Source of the DNA: Lepas anatifera | Lineage: Eukaryota; Arthropoda; Thecostraca; Lepadidae | Length of the DNA stretch: 64,000 bases | Direction of reading: 5' to 3' | NCBI GenBank assembly: GCA_034440635.1 | Contig: JAOTON010002202.1 | Span: forward strand, 124,001-188,000 | Shown: positions 1 to 10,068 of the stretch, piece after piece | Position numbering within the stretch: position 1 is the first letter of the stretch | Layout: every line of letters begins with the position of its first letter | Program-made: the position numbers and the translations under genes | The notes under the pieces: generated by a model | Told to the model about the DNA's origin: nothing | What the model saw: only the letters and a program-made list of their open reading frames with translations | Database searches by the model: none

Positions 1-815
1 GACCCGGGCGTTGAGTAGCATCAGATTAGACTGACTGGTTAAATCAGAATTCTTTCAGCCAGGGAAAAGGACAGACACCTTCCAGTAGCTGGTTAAGCTA
101 CCATCCAATGTCCAGGTGGTTCACAGGTATCAATCGATGATAATTTCTTAGACCAGGGCGTTGAGTAGCATCAGATTAGTCTGACTGGTTAAATCAGAAT
201 TCTTTCAGCCGGGGGAAAAGGACAGACACCTTCCAGTAGCTGGTTAAGCTACCATCCAATGCCCAGGTGGTTGACAGGTATCAATCAATGGTAATTTCAT
301 AGACCCGGGCGTTGAGTAGCATCAGATTAGACTGACTGGTTAAATCAGAATTCTTTCAGCCGGGGAAAAGGACAGACACCTTCCAGTAGCTGGTTAAGCT
401 ACCATCCAATGTCCAGGTGGTTCACAGGTATCAATCGATGATAATTTCTTAGACCAGGGCGTTGAGTAGCATCAGATTAGTCTGACTGGTTAAATCAGAA
501 TTCTTTCAGCCGGGGAAAAAGGACAGACACCTTCCAGTAGCTGGTTAAGCTACCATCCAATGCCCAGGTGGTTGACAGGTATCAATCAATGGTAATTTCA
601 TAGACCCGGGCGTTGAGTAGCATCAGATTAGACTGACTGGTTAAATCAGAATTCTTTCAGCCGGGGAAAGGGACAGACACGTTCCAGTAGCTGGTTAAGC
701 TACCATCCAATGTCCAGGTGGTTCACAGGTATCAATCGATGATAATTTCTTAGACCAGGGCGTTGAGTAGTATCAGATTAGACTGACTGGTTGTATCAGA
801 ATTCTTTCAGCCGTG
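1..815. repeat. Satellite array with dimeric higher-order structure
   Basis: Monomers of 150-151 bp follow one another from the left edge, starting at 1, 152, 302, 452, 603 and 753; the last is cut at about 815. Two monomer types alternate strictly. Type A (1, 302, 603) begins GACCCGGGCG and contains CAATCGATGATAATTTCTTA. Type B (152, 452, 753) begins GACCAGGGCG and contains CAATCAATGGTAATTTCATA. The true period is therefore an about 301-bp dimer. Copies of the same type are almost identical while A and B differ at fixed positions, as expected if the dimer is the amplified unit. The array probably continues beyond the window. No coding potential is seen. Confidence 0.95.
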
Positions 816-2019
816 GAGATTACTGTGAATCGGGCTTTGATACAAAGATAAACGTATCCTTCTCCCCTTTTTCATTGTCACGAGAAAAATCTAAATCGTG
901 CACATGACTGAAACAAAACAATGCTATGGTCGGTCCCTCCACTATTCTCGGGAGCTGTGCCACTGGCACAGTAAACTTGAGTCAAGGCCAGGGTCGGCAA
1001 TAAAAACATTCACTCACCCCTGCCCACATACTGTCGCGGACTCACAAATATTCCATCGCTGCCGGATACAAGTGTATTGGCAATAACGCTTTATAGGTTG
1101 GATATTTTCAAGCCTACTTCCGCACCTTTTCTGCAAAATAAATCCAAGGAGTGCTCATTGTGATGAACATGCAGTTCTCCGACCGGCCATCGTCTCGGAA
1201 TTTTTATGGCCGTCCGGGACGCGGCGGCGAGCGTCGCCGTGATGGTGTCAGCAATACGAGATGAAAAAAACACGAATACGTTCCGTTGAATAGTGGAATA
1301 GTTGTACCCTTTTTTCTCACCTCTATAAAAACCAAATCCCATAGTCACGCTTTGAATTTATTTTTATCTACAAAGCTGCGATAATACCCACACGCTGAAA
1401 GTGCGGCCTCCGGATTTCCCAGCCGGAAAACGACACGCCTAGCATTTACCCTCCTGATTATCTCCTCGTGATGTCAAAACCAAAATGTTACGCTTTCGAT
1501 TGTTATTGATACCCCCCCCATTTATCAGTGAACAATAAAGGCTGAAATTTAATTTTTACATACCATCTGTGAATTTCAACAATTGGCAACAAAGAATATT
1601 AATACAGCACCAAAACAAATACATATTCCCAACCTACCTACAAAACTACACCCCCCGTGCCTCACATATCTAATAAACCGGCAGCGTCCCGCCGTCCATT
1701 ACGAGCTTCATTCTAGGTCCATTTTGGAAATAACACATTTTTGGTTGGTGAAAGCAGCCGGGGGAGATTGAAGCCGAAACCCTTTCCAGATAACCAGGAC
1801 CGACCTGAGTGAGAGGATGGATGCTATAGTTGAGGCCCGTGCTTGGCTGATGTTGATGGCGAAACATTGCAGTCGGCAGGATAGCTGACAGAAGAGAGAT
1901 GCGCTGAGAAAGCGAGCTGCGCCGGTGAAGAGTTGCGGCAAAGGGAGAGACGCTAGCGCCCGTTGGCACTGGGGAGAGCAGCGTTGACAAGTTCCGGACT
2001 GGAGGGAGGGCGAGTCGAG
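816..2019. other. Unassigned DNA between satellite and candidate promoter
   Basis: No recognisable protein domain or repeat was found. The stretch 1670-2019 would be the transcribed side of the candidate leftward promoter described separately. Confidence 0.4.
1670..1867 (-). CDS. Short ORF downstream of the candidate CRE/TATA promoter
   Basis: The first ATG after the candidate start site lies at 1867 on the minus strand, about 160 nt downstream, and opens a 65-codon frame beginning MFRHQHQPSTGLNYS. The open frame itself extends upstream past the TATA box, so the promoter would select this ATG. There is no signal peptide, membrane segment or known motif. It could be a first coding exon, since a weak donor (CAG followed by GTCGGT) occurs at about 1804, or simply a chance ORF. 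Confidence 0.12.
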   Translation of the reverse strand: MFRHQHQPSTGLNYSIHPLTQVGPGYLERVSASISPGCFHQPKMCYFQNGPRMKLVMDGGTLPVY

Positions 2020-2140
2020 AGAGAGCGCTGAGACAGGGATCTTCTCTTATATATTTTTCTGCGGTGACCGCCTCAGGCTTGGTCTGACGCCTTCTCATGT
2101 GTGACGTCATCTCTCGGCAAAACCCCGGTGACGTCACCTC
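2020..2140 (-). promoter_or_regulatory. Candidate core promoter: TATA box with two CREs
   Basis: Read on the minus strand, a TATATAAG box lies at 2053-2046. About 24 nt downstream is TCAGCG (A at 2029), a fair initiator match. Two perfect palindromic cAMP-response elements, TGACGTCA, sit upstream at 2102-2109 and 2129-2136, 27 bp apart. The arrangement (two CREs 50-80 bp upstream of a TATA box) is that of a CREB/ATF-regulated promoter. TATA-to-initiator spacing is shorter than the usual 28-32 nt, and no conserved product follows, so the function is inferred. Confidence 0.35.
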
Positions 2141-3075
2141 TTGAGGGCAGGACTTCGATTTCTGCCGGAGGCCCTGGCCATTGTAACCAGTCCTCCTTCT
2201 CGAAGCTTCACGCCCCTCCCCTCCCCTCAAGGCTGGATTGTGTGACGGAGAGAGGGGGGAAGCCAGACATGCCTATATGGCGGATTTGTCGCCGACGTGG
2301 CGCTAAAGACACTTGCCTTAGGCCAGGGTTGACCGTGAGCTTGCCACGCTGAACTGCCCTGGGGGCGGAGTTGGCCCTGTCCGTAGCCTTGAAGATTGCT
2401 GGTGCGGCATGCCTGGTCATTTTTGTTCATCCCCTCCATTGTTGGGCTGGGCGCACGCTGGCTCGTTCACCGGAAAGAGGTCCTGGTAGTCAATTGTTCT
2501 ACCATTTCTTCTTACCCCTCCATCCCCTTTTATCGCCGCAGGGATGGGTGAGGCGTCGCGGCTTCCGCGCGGCCCTGACGTCGGAGTGAATCTTGGGTCG
2601 TACCAGGCTGGTCGGGCCTGGCCTGCGGCGACTGCTGCTTAATCTTGGGGGCCGGGATTTGTATCCGCGCCGCGCGGCTTGGGATGCTGGCGAAACAGAG
2701 GCGGTCGTCTCGTAACGCTGTTTCCGGTCTCCGCTTGTTGTACCATTTCTAACGTGTGATAATTTGAATTTTTTGGTCCAAGCTCTTCTTGGTTAGATTG
2801 TGAAATAGATTCATGATATCTTTCAGGCCATAAATAATTATTTCAGGAAGTTGTCGAAATGGTTTGATCTGTTGCTATCGTGAAAATGGAATGAAGTATG
2901 GAAGGATTCTCTGGGAGTAGAAACTGGCTGCCCCACCGATAAAAATGTGTTATCTCCCTACCGGCGCAAATGTAATCCTTACACCTACATGACCTCAAAA
3001 GTGCCAAATACCGTATGGCGACCGTTGCAGCAAAAGGTTCTCCGACCCCAAAGAAATCCTGGTATTAGCACACCC
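2141..3075. other. Unassigned, partly GC-rich DNA
   Basis: 2150-2740 is GC-rich with several CpG dinucleotides; from about 2740 the sequence becomes AT-rich. Open frames are short and overlap on both strands, as expected from GC-rich non-coding DNA. No domain was recognised. Confidence 0.4.
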
Positions 3076-4330
3076 TTAACCCTATTTCCGTCAGGCTCCC
3101 GGCTACCCCTATTTCCGGCAGGGGGGGGCAATATCGGCCCCCCCTAAGATCTCGTAATCTAACCGGCCGATTTTGAAAATTCAAAGTGCTATAGATTCCC
3201 CTGACGCTAAACTTTATTTTGAAAAAAGAAAATTTCAAAATTTTGATTTTTAAGGAGAAAGTCGTGCAAAATATACAATTTTTGTGTATTTTTTAGATTT
3301 TCCATAACCCTTGTCTCTGTTGTACGATTTTCACAAAACTAGTTCAGATTTACAAATAATTGACCCAAAATTGTCATATACTCGAGTTACGCAAAAATTC
3401 GAAATTCAATGGCAGTTCCAGGACCAGGACTATGAGGGGAAATATATACAACCTAAAAAGTTTTTGTTACGCGGATTAGAAGCCGTGATATACTGCATGG
3501 CATCTTTGACACATAAATAAATGAAAAAAGTGAAAAACTCATCAGGGGCGGATACAGTAAGGTAAAACAGTGGGGTAAAATACATCCCAACAATATGCGA
3601 GTGGTATGCATGAGTATATTAGTCCCTCGACTAGTTGAAATTTATTTCTGATAATTTTTACCCTCCCATGGCAGCTCTGGGAAAGGGGGTGACATAGGCG
3701 GATCAAGGACTCTCGTCGTGGGGGGGGGCGGGTGGGGGTGATTGGAAACACATTTTTAATATACAACGATATTGAGTCGCGGCGGTGATACTGGCTGGGA
3801 ATATGCATTTTGAAAATGTGTAGTGACTGGACACGCCTCTGGTAATCTAGAATTTGGTTATAACTATTTTGAATTTTCATATACCCAATTGTATTCGCCC
3901 TGGCACGGCTGTAAGCAGTCTTCTCACTTACTAACGTTTAGTCCTTCTTGATAACATTCCCCCCATTTTGAACTGCTGTAACCGCCCCTGATGAATACAA
4001 ATAGTGACAATTGTGAATGCACTATCATCTCACATAAAAAATGATATATAAAAACCATATAACTGGTATCAGGATCAGCAAAGACGGCTTCCTTTTACAA
4101 AGAACCCATCGCATACGATAATACTTGGTTTGTGGATAGAACCTCCCCAAAAACCCAGCCATAGCTCCGCCCCTGGTAAATATATAATATTGACAATTTC
4201 AGAAAACCTGCCTGTACTAGTTTTAGGAAAAGTCAGGAAGTTTCAAAGTTCTATCGCAAGCCGTTTCGGAGATATTCTTGAAAAACCTTAGGGGGGGCAA
4301 TATTAGCCCCCCTGCCGGAAATAGGGTTAA
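3076..4330. mobile_element. TTAA-flanked MITE, family Q, full-length copy
   Basis: Both ends carry TTAACCCTATTTCCG in inverted orientation (3076-3090 and 4316-4330), followed by a G-rich stretch and CCTAAG next to a GGCAATAT/ATATTGCC motif. Length is 1255 bp and there is no transposase ORF. A TTAA target and termini starting CCC are typical of piggyBac-superfamily elements, so this is probably a non-autonomous piggyBac-like element; that is inferred from the ends only. An inner inverted pair, TCATCAGGGGCGG (about 3540 and 3983-3995), suggests a second element inside, but related copies at 38.6 and 46.3 kb share some of this interior. Tight G-runs occur at 3119-3127 and 3720-3729. Confidence 0.8.
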
Positions 4331-4787
4331 GCTGGGGAGGGAGCTTTGACCAGTGTTACATAAATGGAAGGTTCCGGCAAGGAAGTGGCCGCTGGTTCTT
4401 CGAAGCCTGCGATTAAGCTTCCTCCTTCCCTGCCGCGAATTTGACTTTTAATGTGGCAGTGATGTCTGCCCAGTTTTATAGCGACAGGCTTCCGAAACAG
4501 CAATTTGCGCCCATTTTTATTCAGGGATGATTTCTGGGTAGCCCATTTAGTACCCGAAGTTGACACGCCGAAAATAACTTAGCATACAATTACAGTCGGG
4601 AGGTGCGTACGCTCAGGAGGGCTGCAGACAGATAGTTGTTTTTCTGGTGGGAATACAAAAACATGGACAAATTTAAGAAATCTTAAAGTTTTAGTCTTAT
4701 GGCTTGAAACAGAACCTGGCAATAGCTTTACACCACTCTCGACACATTTTTCTGCTTAACATCCTAGACCGCTGGTTACAGTTGGAT
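4331..4787. other. Unassigned DNA (inferred intron of the Sidestep-like gene)
   Basis: No domain or repeat recognised. It lies downstream of the last Sidestep-like exon seen and is therefore probably intronic. The minus-strand frame at 4566-4327 has no Ig features. Confidence 0.4.
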
Positions 4788-4820
4788 TGACTAACTAACT
4801 AACTAACTAACTAACTAACA
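4788..4820. repeat. (AACT)n microsatellite
   Basis: About eight CTAA/AACT units in a row, close to the end of the tandemly duplicated Ig2 exon end. Confidence 0.9.
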
Positions 4821-4879
4821 GTTGGACTGACTACAGGCACTGACTCAAGTGCCGCGGTGTATTTCCATTAGCTTGATTT

Positions 4880-5010
4880 AGACTCACCGTCAATGTTGAG
4901 TGTCGTTCCAGTGCGCATCGACTTACCACCAATGTTGCAAATGGCGTTCCTCCGGTTCCATTTCGACTCACCGCCTATATTCAGGGTGCCGTTCCACCAG
5001 GAGACTGCCG
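4880..5010 (-). other. Three tandem 5' splice sites at the end of the Ig2 exon
   Basis: The exon end is present three times in tandem: GGAACGGCACC...GGCG|GTGAGTCG (donor 4971-4970), GGAACGCCATT...GGTG|GTAAGTCG (4926-4925) and GGAACGACACT...GACG|GTGAGTCT (4887-4886). Each copy keeps the codons for N-I-(G/D)-G around the splice site. Spacings are 45 and 39 nt, so all donors leave the same phase, and the frame stays open through the third before a TAA. Donor 2 would add GESKWNRRNAICNIG (15 residues) and donor 3 a further GKSMRTGTTLNID (13 residues) after the Ig2 tryptophan. That would be an alternative loop, with one extra cysteine. Whether all three are used cannot be told from sequence. Confidence 0.6.
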
Positions 5011-5139
5011 CCGGCGGTTTGCCCCCTGCGGACTCGCAGGTGAGGCTGAGCCTGCTGCCTTCCCTGTAGGGACCGACCTCGGTGCCTGGTGGTACCTCGG
5101 AGCCGTCCTCCAGTCGAATGGTCAGCGAGCTCGGCTGAG
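4972..5139 (-). CDS. Sidestep-family gene, exon coding the first half of Ig domain 2
   Basis: This 168-nt exon starts after a pyrimidine-rich tract ending GCCGGCAG and ends at G|GTGAGT (donor at 4971-4970). Its first two bases complete the alanine codon split with the upstream exon. It then reads QPSSLTIRLEDG, the EVGPYREGSRLSLTC segment holding the first Ig cysteine, and GGKPPAAVSWWNG with the core tryptophan. GPY-EG-L-L-C followed by GGKP..V-WW is characteristic of Ig2 in the arthropod Sidestep family, cell-surface receptors used in motor-axon guidance and synaptic partner choice. NGT is a potential N-glycosylation site. The partner cysteine of Ig2 must lie in an exon left of the window. 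Two extra in-phase donors follow in the same open frame (see 4880-5010). Confidence 0.85.
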
Positions 5140-5451
5140 CTGCCGGCAAGAGCAGGAGTGACGATCCCTGGCGTGGAGGGAGAGCGAGTGGTAAATGAAA
5201 TCGATGCATCCTTAGCCATACACATATCGATGCATCCATAATTATACACATATCGATGCATCCTTAATAAAACCCTGTCTCTTTAATAAACCCTGTTTAA
5301 CACATGAATGAGGTAAACAGGGTTAGTGGGGGCATCGTGTCTGAATGTTGAATCCTGGAATTGCGAGAATTCATGTTTAGGTTTCGGCCGTGGTAAAAGT
5401 TCGAGACAAGTATGTTGCTGAGACCCAGTGTTATCCTCCACGTTAGCTCAC
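5140..5451 (-). other. Intron between Ig1 and Ig2 exons
   Basis: A 312-bp intron with GTGAGC at the 5' end and a pyrimidine-rich tract ending CGGCAG at the 3' end. It contains three copies of a short unit around ATCGATGCATCC(A/T)TA at about 5200-5270. Confidence 0.8.
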
Positions 5452-5606
5452 CCAGAGTGGTGAGATTGACGAACTGTATGACTGCACACTCGTCGCGGAC
5501 CTCGAGGTAAGTGAGCTCGCACTTGTACAGGCTCTGGTCGTCTGTCCTCAGAGGGTTAATCTCCAACTCCGTCAGCGGTGAGCCGCTAGTGTAGTGAAAG
5601 TGACCT
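5452..5606 (-). CDS. Sidestep-family gene, exon coding the second half of Ig domain 1
   Basis: This 155-nt exon starts after TTTCCTCCGGCAG and ends at CTGG|GTGAGC. One base plus 51 codons plus one base fit exactly between its neighbours. The product includes LTELEINPLRTDDQSLYKC, the L-I-x-x-(V/L)-x-x-x-D-x-x-x-Y-x-C signature of the E-F strands of an Ig V-like domain, with cysteine at residue 29. ELTYLEVRDECAVIQFVNL follows, ending the domain at the A strand of Ig2. A second cysteine (residue 40, DEC) could pair with the extra cysteine of the upstream exon, as in other Sidestep-type Ig1 domains; that pairing is inferred. NLT is a potential N-glycosylation site. No stop or frameshift is present. 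Confidence 0.87.
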
Positions 5607-6145
5607 CTGCCGGAGGAAACAGCCCTCACACGCATGCACGTAAATCGTTTTGCACACACATACATTCATCTGCTGTACAAAAGGGGGTGGTGAGTGACAC
5701 TTTATTTCGCTGAGCTGCAGATGGAAGTATTTTATTGAAAGTTGGAGGCTGGGAGGCGGGCTGGGGCACCCACAGGTTAGCGTGAAGACGCTACTAATAC
5801 AAAACGGACTTATTCAGATCAGGTTGTCTCTCCACTTCACCCGTGACATTATCAGTTTCTCTCACGGAGATTACCACTTCATAGCTAAAAGGGTTTTTAA
5901 GTGCATGCTGCGAAACATGTTTTTGTTCAGAAGCTTAAGCCTTGTCAGGGAGAGAAAAAAACAGATGTGATAGAAACTTACTGATGGAAAAGCGGAATGG
6001 CTATTAGCCAGTGACATCCTGATTTAAGGCGCGGGACGGGCGGGAGAGGAGCCACTCGTTAGTTAGTAAAAGAGGAGGGGTTTCCTAAGGATTTGAGGTT
6101 AGCGCGAGGTCCGCCACGGCGGTGACGTCGTAGCGGTCCTCGATG

Positions 6146-6286
6146 CCAACAGCGCAGCCCTCCAGAGTCGCCAGACTACGCGGCGGTAGCGGCTGGGGGA
6201 GGCCACAACACCAACAGCGCAGCCCTCCAGAGTCGCCAGACCACGCGGCAGTAGCGGCTGGGGGAGGCCACAACACCAACAGCGCA
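6146..6286. repeat. 65-bp tandem duplication in the Ig1 intron
   Basis: Two GC-rich 65-bp units start at 6146 and 6211, with 11 bp of a third at 6276. They differ by only a few bases. On the minus strand each unit holds CCTCCCCCAG, a decent 3' splice-site look-alike, but no conserved product follows. It is treated as an intronic minisatellite. Confidence 0.85.
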
Positions 6287-7059
6287 CCTCGACAGTGGCG
6301 CTTCTGGTCACAAGTTTCTGGATGAGTTGGGATCACTGGGTGGGGAAAGTTCTTCGATCGGGATCAGGAATAGCATTTCTCCTGGATCCCAGTACTGGGC
6401 TTGCAGCCCCTCGAATGGGCCATATTCGCAAATGTATACTTCTCTTCAGGCAATTTTACACGATTCAAATAAAACAGAGGCATGGCGGTTTAGGGTTTGA
6501 TATATGCCTCCACACATACGAATGACATTAGAATGCTGGGGGTAACAATGTGGTTTTGATATACACGAGAAAACAAATTTAATCAGACTTCTGTAACACA
6601 ATAAATATATAGTGGTCAAGAGCCATCATTCTTCTGGAAATAAAAAGGACTAGACATAAAACTCTCCGTCTAGACACAAGACGTCTCCGATCGACAACAA
6701 ATAGCTGTCGACAACGGCAGACATCAAAGCCGTCGACAGCCTCACATCGCTAACTCAGCATCACAAAGGCACTGCACACCAAAGGCAGTCCATCCAGGCG
6801 TGAGATGGTCACCCAATCCGAAAGCCTTTTAACTCAAAAGATGGACAAAGCCAGCTTCCGGTGCGTAGGTCAGAGTCCCAGCAATAGCACTGCAATTTGA
6901 CCTTGCAACTATAGCATGACATGGCCTGGATACGTGATTGGACATACAATTCAATCAAATTCAGAGGTATGATTAGATTGGCTGTGCCGGCTGATTCAGG
7001 CAGTTTTGGATTTGAATATACTTTATTTATAAGTTTTGTTCACGTTATTGCAGGTTCGG

Positions 7060-7378
7060 ATTTTGGAATAAAGGCCTCACTAAAGCCATTAAGGCACTTG
7101 TTACGGAAACTCCGACCCACCACCTGAAGGAGCAATTCTCACAATGGTGGATCATTTTAAAAGCCATAGCTTGACGTCCCACAAAGCACGGAGACGGCCA
7201 CTCCCCTCAGTTCACCCTCCCACCAGTCAGTTGCCGGCTAGCCTACGGCGGATAAATATTGAGCGTCGGAGCGTCTCAGGGGAACAAATTCCGAGCTTTC
7301 ACCGGTGCACTCCCCACACGGTTTTCTGAGCGGGCCGGAACCTAACGCTCTGCCAAGTGAGCAACCGGGGCGGCTATG
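7060..7378 (-). mobile_element. tRNA-derived SINE, family 1, copy a
   Basis: Read on the minus strand, the head carries an A-box-like GTTGCTCACTTGGCAGAG (7364-7346) and a weak B-box-like GGAATTTGTTCCC (7291-7279). Their spacing is close to that of a tRNA gene promoter. A body of about 200 bp follows. It shares CAGTTGCC, ATAAATATTGAGCG and GAGCGGGCCGGA with the copy at 32665-33002, so this is a dispersed element rather than a tRNA gene. The 3' limit near 7060 is approximate. Confidence 0.7.
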
Positions 7379-8788
7379 GACTTGAGCTCAGAGTTTTGTC
7401 AATTCAGACGCTTTTTTGTAAAAGGATTTGGTTGAGATCGATACTCGCAGTGCGCCAGCAATAGGCCTGGGTTTGTCGAGGAATCTTCATACGTGAAATA
7501 GATTGCATCTGAACTATGTTGACCCGCACGTACTCTCCAAGCACGCTCTCGTCTGGACTTCCCCGTATTTTTAGCCACCGTTTGTCTTCTGGATGTGACA
7601 AGTGGAAGCTTCTTATGCGAATAACGGAACAGTCTATCGAGGGAACTTTTCTGGCCGAGCCGGAGGCGAAAGCGCCCCGGATCGAACAGGCGAGGACAGA
7701 CGCTCCAGTTCCATCCAAGAGAACGAAAACGTCCAGAAGTGTTGCACCGTCACTGAGTCAACCCAACTGTGGAGAAACGAAGAGGAAACACGAACGACCA
7801 CCGAGCTCTTGCTGATTTTGAGAAATCGGCATGATTTGCAAAACTACATGTTTATCTATTGCTGCATGACGATATAGCACTGAGGGTATATTATAATCTT
7901 TGTTAATATTAGAAGCATATTAGCAAGAAGAGCTTGTGGCACAGCACAACAGTTTAGGAAAAAGCGCAGACAGGAAGCTTACACCTACAACGTTAATCGA
8001 AAACCCGCCTTCAAAATGAATAAGGCACGACCCATGTCGTGTCTCCAGATGATAAAGTGCAAAGTCTCCCACGGGCACAGTACCATCTTGCTGGTTATGA
8101 ATATTTGAGCTAGTCCGCAGCCATAATACATAGTTTAGAGCCTTGAGGTCAGCACGATCTTCGGAAGTGGAAGCGACCGTGGGTGACGCGGGCGTTCCCC
8201 ACGCGGTGAACCAGCGCAGGTCTCAGCTGAACATGTTGTAAGTGATTGATTATAACTTTACCCCGCTTATTAGCATGCATTTACTCCAGTGTTGCCAAAT
8301 TCGTTGCGGGTGTACTCCATCAGAAACCGCAGATTCAGAGACGTTTCAAACAGTTTAACTATTCGCCCACTTCTGCGGGATGCCCGCTTCAAAGGCAACA
8401 ATGGCGCTAATGGGACTGTAAAATGAGGTAGGCCTGGGCCTATTTCTAGAGGCCAGCATGGGATAGTATGTTTGCATTATGGCAGATTCAGATTCAGATA
8501 TGCATTTCAGAACATCCTCAAACAAACCTAAGCGATGCTTTTAATATTCAATCGTCAAGCGGGTACAATAGGCGGTAAGAAGGGTAAAAGTGCCTAAAAA
8601 GTGTCTAAAAAGGTCGAGTAAAATGAATAAAAGAAATAACACTTTAAGAAATCCCCTAGGACTGATGCACTAACGTAAAACTACACCTGACACACACTAA
8701 AATACACAACCTTAAGCACACGTCTACAGTCCTAAAATGTCACCTAGACGGTGTTTAAAACTATGAGGCTGACGCTGTTCCATCCCAA

Positions 8789-9825
8789 TTAACCCTCGCC
8801 CCACCGGGGGCCATCGATGGCCCGCCCCCTAAGGTTTTTCCGGGATAGCAAAAAGACGACGAGGCGCAGCACCGCGGTTGAGGGCTCTACCTCTTACTGC
8901 ATCATTTTTCCATCATCCCTGAAATGTTTTACCCCGGGTCACCCAAGGTCAGGTCACCAGACGAGGTCAACCAAGGTCACCTCACTTCAACTTTAGAGCT
9001 CTGTAAGAGCTACATTTCAGAGTCGATCGATTTGAAACTTCCTACACTTCATGACCCCTCCAGGGTCTACAAGGTGTATATCCGGGAATTTTCAATTTCG
9101 TGCCCTGAGGTCAGGTCACGAGGCGACCTCTCCCATTGGAAAAGCATGGGGAAAACCTGTTTCATGATATAAAAGCCACAAAAATGATTGCAAATACTCA
9201 GACTGCTCAGAACAGCGTTTTTGGACAGCCTTTCACGGATCCCAGGGGTCATATTTAAACTTTGACTTTTTCAAGGTCATCCAAGGTCACCAGAGGTCAA
9301 AAACAGTATTTTGACAATAACTTTTGACCTAATTAAGCTTAGAGCGGTGAAACAAACACCATCATGTTTGTCTTGTCACTGGCTTTCATTTGATATACGG
9401 CGAGGTTACTTTGTGACCTTTCGTGACCTCAGGTCATATTAGGTCACGAGGTGACCTCTGGAGGTCAAACCACTGGCGGGAGGTCTTTACGTTCCACATA
9501 GCGGAAAAAGAACTGGCAATTTTCTATCAAATGAACTTTACCAGGCTTCAATAGCTCTAATGACAGAAGAGTTATGACCAGTTTGCTTAATCATTGCATA
9601 TTTGAGTGAAAATAGCCGATCTTGACCTAATTTGACCTCTGGAGGTCAAACCATTGACCTGAGCACTAAAACATGTGAAGTAATTTCTTACTGAATTCAC
9701 GCGGGCTTTTTATTGCACTTTGCAGATTTGCGCTAACGCCCATATTTTCGGAGTTAGAGGGGGGGCCATCGATGGCCCCCGGTGTGGCGAAGGTGGCGCC
9801 GGACCCCCGGTGGGGCGCGGGTTAA
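8789..9825. mobile_element. TTAA-flanked MITE, family P, full-length copy
   Basis: A 1037-bp element with inverted ends TTAACCCTCGCCCCACCGGG (left) and its near-perfect complement (right, ending CGCGGGTTAA at 9825). CCATCGATGG is repeated near both ends. There is no transposase ORF. The interior is packed with AGGTCA/TGACCT hexamers, including AGGTCACGAGGTGACCT and two identical everted repeats TGACCTCTGGAGGTCA (9452-9467 and 9633-9648). It lies in the Ig1 intron. Affiliation with piggyBac is inferred from the TTAA target and CCC start. Confidence 0.82.
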
Positions 9826-10068
9826 TACGGCCCCGTCTCGTTCCGTCCCATTTAATGCGAACCTGTCCTGTTCTGTCCCGGGGAAATGTATTCCTCTAGT
9901 GGGTCCATCCCGTTCCGTTCTTTTTTGCAAAATATCTAAAATAATGACCCCATTGATATTTCAAAGAAAGCTGAACAATTTAATCCATACTGTTCCATAC
10001 AATCAAGTTCTATAATTGCCGTTCCGTTGCCCAGTCCCTACGGACCTCCACCTCTCTCTCAGACTCAC

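Larger units (their letters stand above)
5607..10068 (-). other. Large intron within Ig domain 1
   Basis: A 4462-bp intron separates the two exons coding Ig1. It begins GTGAGTCTGAG on the minus strand and ends TTTCCTCCGGCAG. It holds a 65-bp tandem duplication (6146-6286), a SINE (7060-7378) and a TTAA MITE (8789-9825); the rest (5610-6140, 6290-7060, 7380-8788) shows nothing recognisable. Phase at the split codon is CG|A, giving arginine. Confidence 0.8.

Noticed and set aside
4327..4566. Possible continuation of Ig2 downstream of the last Sidestep-like exon
   Set aside because: The frame lacks the second Ig cysteine context (D-x-G-x-Y-x-C or equivalent) and no suitable acceptor was evident.
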